15,975 nt of DNA from an uncultured cyanobacterium. Lineage in GTDB: Bacteria > Cyanobacteriota > Cyanobacteriia > PCC-6307 > Cyanobiaceae. Under the pieces are notes generated by a model. It made no database searches. It had not been told where the DNA came from and saw only the letters and a program-made list of their open reading frames with translations. Where the stretch lies: NCBI GenBank assembly GCA_903934745.1, contig CAIZOZ010000537.1:1-15975 (forward strand). The letters are read 5' to 3'. The first letter of the stretch is position 1; the number at the start of each line of letters is the position of its first letter. A program made the position numbers and the translations under genes. Below, piece by piece: positions 6,899 through 12,673 of this stretch.

Positions 6899-8932
6899 TC
6901 AGCCGAACATCAGCAGAGGATCAGGGGCTGCCAGCCGGAACCCCGCATCGCTCGATTCGCGGTCGGGAGTGGCCGTATTGAAGGTGGATGACATCGAAGA
7001 TTGTCCGGCACTGAACCAATAGCCGCCGCGCAGACCTCGCTCGAGCGAGCGCTCTGCATTGAGGTCATTCCACTGGTACACAAGACCGGTCTGATCATAG
7101 GTGCCGTAGAAGCTGCGGCTGTTAGCAAAGAAGCCAACATCAGTCAAGTAGTTGGTGACGGGATCATAAACATTCGACTGCGTGTTGTAAAAAAGAAAGT
7201 TGTTGGCGAGGTTTGCTTCGTTCTTGCCTCCCACCGATGGAGTACTGACAGGGGCGCTGTTGCTCTGCGTTGCGTAGAGGTAATAACCGCCCTTATTATC
7301 ATTGAGCGCTGAACTGAAGTAGGCTGCCTTGTACCACTCGTTTTCAGATGGAACGTAAAAACTGGGCGATGCACCGGTATTCGGATTGATCGCATTTTTT
7401 GCAGGAGCCCCTTTCCATGCAGCATGCAGTGTATAGGCGCCGTCTTCGGTGGTAGCGCGGCTCTGCTTGCCTATTGGCTGGCCGTTGCTCATCCAGTTGG
7501 CAAAGCGAGCGGCGTCAAACCAGCTCACATAAGTGATCGGCCTGTCTGCGCTGCTGCCGGTGTTATCAATCACGCTGTAGTGATACTGGCCGCTGCGGCC
7601 GGTACGCTTGATGCCTGCGATGTTGAGATCGCTCTGCATCGATGGATTGAATAGATGATGGGGGTCCTTTCTCGCAACAGCATTCAGAAAGCTTGTATAT
7701 TGACCGATGGTGATCGCCTTGGTGCTGATCTGATACTTGTGGTCCACGGCACCAAAGCCCGTCAGTGGATCTGTGCTGTTGTTGGCATCGCCCACCGTGA
7801 CCAGATCCAGTCTGATGGGCTGCAGCGCGCGTTGGGAGTGATCCGATGCATCCGATCGCCCAGCCTTATGGGCACCTCGAAAAATTGCCAAATCCGCCCC
7901 TGCAAGTCGCGGGTAAGCCAGTGCTTGCAATGCTTTCTGCGTTGCGTGATAACCCATGAAATTCGCGATTTTCGAGGTGCCCTTATTGTTGTCCTGGGAG
8001 ACCTGGGTGTGTCGCCGTAGCGACTGAGGCTGGCTGGGCGGATTGACGACGCGAAAACCGGCATTCACGGCTTCAGAGTCTGTGCCGACACCAAGCCTGT
8101 AGCCCGATTGCAGCAGTGAGGCCAACGATGTCCAGCCACCACCGCGAAGGGGAACGAACAGCTGGTTTTGGCCTTGGTTTGAAAGGATTTCCCAGACGCT
8201 GCCATTCTGATCAAAGGTGCCGTAGGAGCCTTTTGAGCCCGTGAAAGAACCGATGGAACTGAGATAGTTCTGGCTGTAATCAACACCGGCTTTCTGTGTT
8301 ACAGAGTACACACCGCTGGCATCCAAAATATAATTAACTTGATTACGCTTGCCGCCTATTAGATTGCCGGGAGCAGCATTGCTCTTGGTGGCATACTTGT
8401 AATAGCCGCCGTTGCCGTGATTCAGCTTTGGGTTGTAGTAGGCGGCTTTGTACCATTCATTTTCCGTGGGAAGCGCAAAGCCGGGGACAGCGCCCGTATT
8501 GGGATTGATATTGTTGCGGGAAACGGAGATGCCACCTATTGCTCCACTAAGATTATAAGCCCCATTCTCGGTGGTTGCCGAGGTGCATGGGCCGGAGGGC
8601 TGACCGTTGGCGAGCCAGTTCGCAAAGCGAGCGGCGTCAAACCAGCTGACGCCAGTGATCGGGAAGTTCTCGGTTCCACTGACTGGGCTGTAGCTATAGC
8701 TGCCATCAGCACCTGAGCGCGTGATGCCGCCGTTCAGGGCACCGGTCATCAGCCCTTTATTGTAGAGGCGATAAGGGTCGCTTGCGGCAACCGCGTTGAG
8801 AAACGCGCTGTATTGCCCAACAGTGACTTCATATTTACCGATGGAGTAATTGGCATCAACGCGGCCATAGCCGGTGCTGTCAGACCGGTTGCCCTTGTCT
8901 TTGATGCTGACTGTTTCGATCTTGACACTCAT
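6899..8932 (-). CDS. tandem SUMF1/formylglycine-generating-enzyme-like (FGE-sulfatase fold) protein, catalytically doubtful
   Basis: This 677-residue protein is made of two homologous domains, residues about 5-297 and 371-670, joined by an unrelated linker. Each copy shows YxxGKYEVTVGQYSAFLNAVA or its equivalent, ITxVSWFDAARFANW, NPNTGAxPxFxxPxENEWYKAAY, YGTxDQxGxVxxW and a final LRGGxW...AGFR block. This is the layout of the SUMF1/EgtB/PvdO C-type-lectin-like fold. The whole protein has one cysteine (Cys116), so the cysteines used by true formylglycine-generating enzymes are absent and enzyme activity is unlikely. A binding role is an inference. The base composition is clearly lower in G+C than the neighbours. 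There is no signal peptide from the ATG at 8932, although many relatives are exported. It is flanked by non-coding DNA on both sides, and its promoter is not evident. Confidence 0.85.
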   Translation of the reverse strand: MSVKIETVSIKDKGNRSDSTGYGRVDANYSIGKYEVTVGQYSAFLNAVAASDPYRLYNKGLMTGALNGGITRSGADGSYSYSPVSGTENFPITGVSWFDAARFANWLANGQPSGPCTSATTENGAYNLSGAIGGISVSRNNINPNTGAVPGFALPTENEWYKAAYYNPKLNHGNGGYYKYATKSNAAPGNLIGGKRNQVNYILDASGVYSVTQKAGVDYSQNYLSSIGSFTGSKGSYGTFDQNGSVWEILSNQGQNQLFVPLRGGGWTSLASLLQSGYRLGVGTDSEAVNAGFRVVNPPSQPQSLRRHTQVSQDNNKGTSKIANFMGYHATQKALQALAYPRLAGADLAIFRGAHKAGRSDASDHSQRALQPIRLDLVTVGDANNSTDPLTGFGAVDHKYQISTKAITIGQYTSFLNAVARKDPHHLFNPSMQSDLNIAGIKRTGRSGQYHYSVIDNTGSSADRPITYVSWFDAARFANWMSNGQPIGKQSRATTEDGAYTLHAAWKGAPAKNAINPNTGASPSFYVPSENEWYKAAYFSSALNDNKGGYYLYATQSNSAPVSTPSVGGKNEANLANNFLFYNTQSNVYDPVTNYLTDVGFFANSRSFYGTYDQTGLVYQWNDLNAERSLERGLRGGYWFSAGQSSMSSTFNTATPDRESSDAGFRLAAPDPLLMFG
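7500..7525 (-). repeat. 26-bp perfect direct repeat, copy in domain 2 of the SUMF1-like gene
   Basis: The bases at 7500-7525 are identical to those at 8622-8647. Both encode the SWFDAARFAN core of the two domains. Exact nucleotide identity at this point stands out against the lower identity elsewhere between the copies and can serve as a substrate for recombination between them. Confidence 0.85.
8622..8647 (-). repeat. 26-bp perfect direct repeat, copy in domain 1 of the SUMF1-like gene
   Basis: Partner of the copy at 7500-7525, in the same orientation and 1122 bp away. Recombination between them would delete exactly 374 codons in frame and leave a single-domain protein. Confidence 0.85.
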
Positions 8933-9269
8933 TCCTGATGCCGCAAAGACTATTAGTTTAGCAACCTGCCGATCCTAGCCTCACACCCTTGCTATGTCAG
9001 ACGAAATCGAATCTCCACTGTTTCTCCATACAGCGCCGCTTGCCGAAGGCTGACAAGAAAGCTTCTGTTCCGGGCAGATTGAAACGGCAGAGTGCCATCG
9101 CTGCTGACGGCGGGCAAGCCAGCGGGGCAGGGCATGGGTGTGCGTGGCTAACACGTCAAAGCCCAGGGCTGATTCAAAGTGTGTCACGGGAGCTCTGGCC
9201 GGGCCTGCGAGCATGCGTTGAGGTTGGTTGCATGGCCTCCTCCTTGTGCCTGATCCCGCCGTTTCAGCC

Positions 9270-9335
9270 GTCACCGACCTCGACCTCGACCTGATCAGTT
9301 TTCTGCGGACGATCCCGGATCCCCGTATAAGGCGG
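9270..9335 (+). pseudogene. short relic of an ISAs1-family transposase N-terminus
   Basis: One frame reads VTDLDLDLISFLRTIPDPRI followed by RR. The L-x2-IPDPRxxR pattern is the hallmark of the N-terminal domain associated with ISAs1-type DDE transposases. Downstream the frame becomes unrelated Ser/Gly/Pro-rich sequence and stops at 9455. The rest of a transposase (catalytic DDE region) and terminal inverted repeats were not found. If real, this is a decayed fragment, and it marks the region as one where insertion sequences have been active. Confidence 0.4.
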
Positions 9336-9339
9336 AACG

Positions 9340-9513
9340 ATGATGCATTCTCGGCTGATGGCGGCCGTGCTCCCGGCCCGATCGATCGTTCGGCTTCCGA
9401 GCCCTGTGCCAGCCGCCTATCTGGGCCACCTCGCCTGCTGGGAATGGCTGGCTGAGCTTCCGAGCCGCTGGTGGACCGCCTGCTACATCGCGGTGGACGC
9501 CGTGAAACGTTGA
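9340..9513 (+). CDS. possible small ORF of 57 residues, Trp-rich C-terminus
   Basis: The ATG at 9340 (second ATG at 9343) opens a 57-codon frame ending in TGA at 9511-9513. The C-terminal half contains YLGHLACWEWLAELPSRWWT and then ACYIAVDAVKR, an amphipathic or membrane-associated-looking segment. No family is recognised and no clear ribosome-binding site is seen. It starts immediately after the transposase-like relic in a different frame, so it may be an accidental ORF or a frame-shifted piece of decayed mobile DNA. Confidence 0.2.
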   Translation: MMHSRLMAAVLPARSIVRLPSPVPAAYLGHLACWEWLAELPSRWWTACYIAVDAVKR

Positions 9514-9629
9514 CGGCAGCTGGCAGGCCCGCTGCCCCTCCATGCCGAGCCACCACCCGACCCAGGGGGCTGTTTGATAAGGTGCCTGAGTGGTTATTGA
9601 CCACGTTCCAAAGTCTTCAGCTGATTCCC

Positions 9630-9866
9630 ATGTCCCGCGTCTGCCAACTCACCGGAAAGCGCGCCAACAACGGCATGGCGGTCAGCCATTCCCACGTGCG
9701 CACCAAGAAGCTGCAGCAGGTGAACCTGCAGGAGCGCCGCCTGTGGTGGGCGGAAGGCAAGCGCTTCGTCAAGCTGCGCGTCTGCACCCGCGCCCTCAAA
9801 ACCATCCAGAAGAAGGGCCTGGGCAGCTACGCCAAAGAGCTCGGCGTCAACCTCGCCCGCCTCTGA
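9630..9866 (+). CDS. rpmB: 50S ribosomal protein L28
   Basis: This 78-residue basic protein begins MSRVCQLTGKRANNGMAVSH, the classic L28 N-terminus, and ends GSYAKELGVNLARL. It has features of bacterial/plastid L28: the CQxTGKR motif, SHSHVRTKK and a basic KRFVKLRVCTRAL core. L28 is a component of the large ribosomal subunit. The frame is open upstream to 9471, but the extension has no ribosomal character. The ATG at 9630 gives the family length. Its 3' end, including the stop codon, is part of a short tandem duplication, and an intrinsic terminator follows. The gene appears monocistronic here. Confidence 0.97.
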   Translation: MSRVCQLTGKRANNGMAVSHSHVRTKKLQQVNLQERRLWWAEGKRFVKLRVCTRALKTIQKKGLGSYAKELGVNLARL

Positions 9867-9904
9867 AGCCGTCAGGCTCACTCTGATAAGCCGTCAGGCT
9901 CACT
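9861..9904 (+). repeat. tandem duplication of the rpmB 3' end
   Basis: A unit starting CTCTGA and ending AGCCGTCAGGCTCACT is present twice in tandem (about 9861-9882 and 9881-9904). The second copy carries two extra bases. The exact shared core of 17 nt lies at 9866-9882 and 9888-9904. The first copy contains the rpmB stop codon, so the last Leu codon and stop have been copied into the 3' UTR. Confidence 0.8.
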
Positions 9905-9932
9905 GCAGAGCCCCGACTCTGACCCTCCTCCT

Positions 9933-9985
9933 CTGGGTGGATTCGCTTTGAAGGCCCTGTGCCTGGGCGAATCAACCCAGTTTTT
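9933..9985 (+). terminator. strong intrinsic terminator of rpmB
   Basis: The arms CTGGGTGGATTCGC (9933-9946) and GCGAATCAACCCAG (9967-9980) pair at 13 of 14 positions. The loop contains an inner AGGC/GCCT stem, and TTTTT follows at 9981-9985. It sits about 65 nt after the rpmB stop. It ends only 32 nt before the peroxiredoxin start, so the downstream transcript must either begin within or after this structure or depend on read-through. Confidence 0.85.
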
Positions 9986-9997
9986 GGATCTGAACCC

Positions 9998-10021
9998 ATG
10001 AGCGAGCAGCCCTGCCGATGA
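9998..10021 (+). CDS. seven-codon upstream ORF overlapping the peroxiredoxin start
   Basis: The ATG at 9998 starts MSEQPCR followed by TGA at 10019-10021, which forms an ATGA overlap with the peroxiredoxin ATG at 10018. The geometry matches translational coupling from a leader peptide. It may also be chance, because no strong Shine-Dalgarno precedes it. The peptide contains one cysteine codon two residues before its stop. Confidence 0.25.
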   Translation: MSEQPCR

Positions 10022-10605
10022 AGCGTCGTTCTCTGCTGGCTGGACTGACTCTGGTGCCCTTGGTGCTGGGTCTGGCCCCGAGACGGGCCGCGGCGATCGG
10101 CGGACTGCTGCCCGAACTGGAGCAGCCGGCGCCTGATTTCGAGCTGGATGGCGTGGCCCCCGGCGGCAACCTGCTGACCAGCAAGGCCGGCAGCGAGGCC
10201 CTGCCGATCCATATCGGCCTCAACCAATTGGCGGGGCGCTGGCTGGTGCTCTATTTCTATCCCAAGGATTTCACCAGTGGCTGCACCCTGGAGGCCCGCG
10301 GCTTCCAGCAGAATCTGGCCGCCTTTCAGGCCGAATCCGCCAGTGTGATCGGCGTCAGTGCCGATGACCTTGAAGCCCATGCCTCCTTCTGCGGCAGTGA
10401 AGGACTGGTGTTCCCGCTGCTCTCCGATCCCGGTGGCGTGGTGAGCCGCCGCTATGGCTCCTGGATCGCGCCCTATTCCCAGCGGCACACCTTCCTGATC
10501 GACCCCCAGGGAATCCTGCGCCAGCGCTGGAGCGCCGTGCGTCCCTCCGGCCATAGCCAGGAGGTGCTGGCAGAACTGCAACGGCAGAAGAGCTCGATAG
10601 CCTGA
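10018..10605 (+). CDS. exported peroxiredoxin of the BCP/PrxQ (AhpC/TSA) type
   Basis: This 195-residue protein begins with a signal, MKRRSLLAGLTLVPLVLGLA, then a PRRAAA region. The twin Arg before a hydrophobic core suggests Tat export, with the mature part near residue 27. The thioredoxin-fold peroxidase domain follows: APDFELDGVAPGG, then WLVLYFYPKDFTSGCT with the peroxidatic Cys89 in the P-x3-T-x2-C active site (Pro82, Thr86), then VIGVSADDLEAHASFC, PLLSDPGG and RHTFLIDPQGILRQRW. PrxQ enzymes reduce H2O2 and organic peroxides using thioredoxin. The usual resolving Cys five residues after the peroxidatic one is Arg94 here. The only other cysteine is Cys125, so the protein is either atypical 2-Cys or 1-Cys. 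It probably acts in the periplasm or lumen. The phosphoesterase gene follows 20 nt downstream. Confidence 0.9.
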   Translation: MKRRSLLAGLTLVPLVLGLAPRRAAAIGGLLPELEQPAPDFELDGVAPGGNLLTSKAGSEALPIHIGLNQLAGRWLVLYFYPKDFTSGCTLEARGFQQNLAAFQAESASVIGVSADDLEAHASFCGSEGLVFPLLSDPGGVVSRRYGSWIAPYSQRHTFLIDPQGILRQRWSAVRPSGHSQEVLAELQRQKSSIA

Positions 10606-10625
10606 AAGCCCTGATCAGACCATCC

Positions 10626-11603
10626 GTGAGCCAGAGCCGTCGAGGGGCTGTCGACGCCCCAGCCCCTGCTGGTCGATCCTGGCGATCTGGGCGGCGCCGT
10701 CTGCTCGCCACCGGTGCCTTGCTGGCTTGCGGCCTGGTGGCGGCGGCCGCCACCGCCCTGGCGCCGCGAGCCGGAGCGGGTACAGCGGCGGTCGGCGGCG
10801 CCTTGCCCACCAGCGCCTCCAGCAACGCAACGTTGCATGTGCTGGCCGTGGCCGACACCGGTGGCGGCAATGCCCCCCAGCGGGCGGTGGCCGACCAGAT
10901 GGCCGCCGTGCATCGCCAGCGCCCAGTGGACCTGGTGATCATGGGCGGCGACAACATCTACGACAACGGCAATCTCGACCGGATCGAGGCCACCTTCCTG
11001 CGTCCGTATCGGGAGCTGCTGCAGGCCAAGGTGCCCTTTCACGCCGTGCTGGGCAACCACGACATCCGCACCGAGAACGGCGATCCCCAGGTGCGCTATC
11101 CGCTTTTCGGCATGAAGGGACGCTGGTACACGTTGCGGCGTGGCCCGGTGGAGTTCTTCATGCTGGACACCAATGTCAACGCTGCCTGGCAGCACCAGCT
11201 GCCCTGGTTGAAGCAGGCCCTGGCCAGCAGCACGGCTCCCTGGAAGGTGGTGGTGGGCCATCACCCGATCTACTCCTCCGGCCTCTACGGCGATGATCCC
11301 GTCGCCAAGGCGCGACTGGTGCCCTGGATGCAACGCCATGGCGTCCAGCTCTACATCAATGGCCACGATCACAACTACGAACGCTCCAAGCCGATCGATG
11401 GCATCACCTATCTCACCGTCGGCGGTGGTGGTGCCACCCTGCGGCCGGTGCTGCCGGGGCCCAACAGTGCCCGGGCGGTGAGCGCCTACAGCTTTGCTGA
11501 ACTCCGTTTCACCCCCAGCGAACTCACCATCGAAGCCTGGAACAGCCAGGGGAAACGCCTCGATCAGGCCAGACTGGCCAGGGGCGCCAGCAGCTCCCGG
11601 TGA
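10626..11603 (+). CDS. exported calcineurin-like metallophosphoesterase (purple acid phosphatase-like)
   Basis: This 325-residue protein starts at a GTG 20 nt after the peroxiredoxin stop. Residues 20-46 form a Tat-like export signal (RSGRRRLLATG followed by an Ala/Leu-rich core). The metallophosphoesterase motifs appear in order: ADTG at 76-79 (Asp77), GGDNIYDNG from 107, GNHD at 143-146, GHHP at 211-214 and GHDHNYE from 246. They supply the bimetal ligands, and the set resembles acid phosphatases of the ACP5/purple type. It probably hydrolyses phosphoesters outside the cytoplasm. The substrate is unknown, and recovery of organic phosphate is a plausible role. Its 3' end overlaps the convergent csaB gene by 40 nt. 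Conserved fold elements reach the C-terminus (FAELRFTPSELTIEAWNSQG), so the overlap uses real coding sequence. Confidence 0.9.
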   Translation: MSQSRRGAVDAPAPAGRSWRSGRRRLLATGALLACGLVAAAATALAPRAGAGTAAVGGALPTSASSNATLHVLAVADTGGGNAPQRAVADQMAAVHRQRPVDLVIMGGDNIYDNGNLDRIEATFLRPYRELLQAKVPFHAVLGNHDIRTENGDPQVRYPLFGMKGRWYTLRRGPVEFFMLDTNVNAAWQHQLPWLKQALASSTAPWKVVVGHHPIYSSGLYGDDPVAKARLVPWMQRHGVQLYINGHDHNYERSKPIDGITYLTVGGGGATLRPVLPGPNSARAVSAYSFAELRFTPSELTIEAWNSQGKRLDQARLARGASSSR

Positions 11604-12622
11604 ATGGCGGCGCTGCGGCGCAACTGCTCCAGCCGCTGCGGATCCGGGGGATGATCCAGGCTGGCCTGCCAGCTCTGTAGCAGCGTGGCGGCGGCCGGCA
11701 GTGCCAGATCCTGGCAAGGACAGCCGATGCCGTCAGCGGCCGCTGCCACCTTCGGGTCATAGCTGAGGGCGGCGCAGGGACTACCCGCCAGCGCCGCCAG
11801 GATCAGACCATGCAGCCGCATGGCGATCACCAGCCCCGCCGCCTGGAACTCGGCCATGGCGGCCTGGGGATCCTGCACCGTCAGCAGCACGCTGGCCTGC
11901 TTCAACCGTGCCGGCAGCAGCCCCTGCTGATCGAGCCAGCCCAGCAGGGGCTGGTCCTGCTCCTGATGGAACGGCAGCCAGTGGACGGGCCGACCGCTGG
12001 CTGCCGCGAGCTGATCGAGAGCCTCCAGATAGGGCTGCCATCCCTGCCGATCCAACTGGCGGGCAGGCCGCCAGCAGAGCACGATCGGCCCTGCCGCTCC
12101 CTGCCAGGGCTGGGGCGCCAGCGCCCAGACCGGATCACTGCCCTCCAGGCAGCGCACGCCCCAGTGGCGCGCCAGCTGGGTTGAAGCCGGATCTCGCCAG
12201 CTGATCGCCGTGGCCAGGCTCAGCAACCAGCGGACCAACAACCGGCTGCGCCGCCGCTGCAGCGGTCCCAGACCCTGGCCCCAGAGGATCACCTCCTTGC
12301 CCTGGCAGCGAGCCGCGACGATCAGGGCGCCGTAATAGAGCAGGCTGCGGAAACTGGTGGAGTCCTGCAGCAGGCTGCCGCCGCCCAGCACCAGCGCCCT
12401 GCAACGGCCCAGGGCCGCCAGCACGCCCCCCAGGCGCCGTCGATCGGTGGTCTCGACGCCGTAGAGGCGTCGCACCAGGGGTTGGTCCCAGGCCGTCACC
12501 ACGGGGGTGATCACGGCGGGGAGCTGCTGCAGTAGCACCTGGAGCAGGGCGTCATCGCCGAGGTTGTGCTCGCCGTAGTACCCGCAGACCAACACGGAGG
12601 AACGGTTCGGCGCTGGCTGCAC
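11564..12622 (-). CDS. csaB: polysaccharide pyruvyl transferase CsaB
   Basis: This 352-residue protein matches the CsaB subfamily of pyruvyl transferases: VLVCGYYGEHNLGDDALLQV at 10-29 (the GYYG-x2-NLGDxALL signature), LVLGGGSLLQDSTSFRSLLYY at 77-97, VILWGQGLGPL, SWRDPAST, HWLPFHQEQD, a MRLHGLILAALAGSPCAALSYDPKV block and a C-terminal helical region. CsaB adds a pyruvate ketal from phosphoenolpyruvate to cell-wall-linked polysaccharide. This modification anchors SLH-domain proteins, which in cyanobacteria include outer-membrane porins. It is transcribed divergently from the DUF2499 gene with 51 nt between starts. Its stop lies inside the convergent metallophosphoesterase gene. The start ATG at 12622 puts the signature motif at residue 14, as usual. 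Confidence 0.94.
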   Translation of the reverse strand: MQPAPNRSSVLVCGYYGEHNLGDDALLQVLLQQLPAVITPVVTAWDQPLVRRLYGVETTDRRRLGGVLAALGRCRALVLGGGSLLQDSTSFRSLLYYGALIVAARCQGKEVILWGQGLGPLQRRRSRLLVRWLLSLATAISWRDPASTQLARHWGVRCLEGSDPVWALAPQPWQGAAGPIVLCWRPARQLDRQGWQPYLEALDQLAAASGRPVHWLPFHQEQDQPLLGWLDQQGLLPARLKQASVLLTVQDPQAAMAEFQAAGLVIAMRLHGLILAALAGSPCAALSYDPKVAAAADGIGCPCQDLALPAAATLLQSWQASLDHPPDPQRLEQLRRSAAIHRELLAPLASLA

Positions 12623-12673
12623 GGGGAGTCCGGGACGACGTCCTTAGATTATCGAGAATCATTGCTGTGTCCC
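12623..12673. promoter_or_regulatory. divergent promoter region of csaB and the DUF2499-psaK cluster
   Basis: These 51 nt between two divergent starts must contain at least part of both promoters or leaders. An A+T-rich island at 12644-12663 offers TAGATT (12645-12650, plus strand) and GATAAT on the minus strand (12648-12653) as -10 candidates that overlap each other. No good -35 boxes were placed. Mutually exclusive use of the two overlapping sites is possible but unproven. Confidence 0.35.

Larger units (their letters stand above)
8933..9629. other. 697-bp stretch without a confident gene
   Basis: The stretch lies between the divergent starts of the SUMF1-like gene and rpmB. Several open frames exist on both strands (up to about 200 codons on the minus strand), but their Arg/Ser/Pro-rich composition is that of shadows in GC-rich DNA. 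It contains a transposase N-terminus relic at 9270-9335 and a 57-codon ORF at 9340-9513. It should also hold the promoters of both flanking genes, but I could not place convincing -35/-10 pairs. A 5-bp inverted repeat, GTGGT/ACCAC, lies at 9590-9604 in the rpmB leader. Confidence 0.6.

Noticed and set aside
6899..7010. Variable region of a diversity-generating retroelement at the 3' end of the SUMF1-like gene
   Set aside because: The fold is the right type, but the C-terminal coding end is not rich in AAY codons. No second near-copy (template repeat) and no reverse transcriptase were found in the window.
8981..9604. Minus-strand ORF of 207 codons in the gene-poor stretch
   Set aside because: Arg/Ser/Pro-rich, no conserved motif, runs antisense through the transposase-like relic. 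Not supportable as a gene.
10473..11717. Minus-strand ORF of 414 codons opposite the peroxiredoxin and metallophosphoesterase genes
   Set aside because: It spans two well-supported plus-strand genes and part of csaB, with no recognisable motif. It is a shadow.
12648..12666. Fur-box-like sequence between csaB and the DUF2499 gene
   Set aside because: Best alignment to the 19-bp consensus gives only about 11 matches, too few to claim a site.
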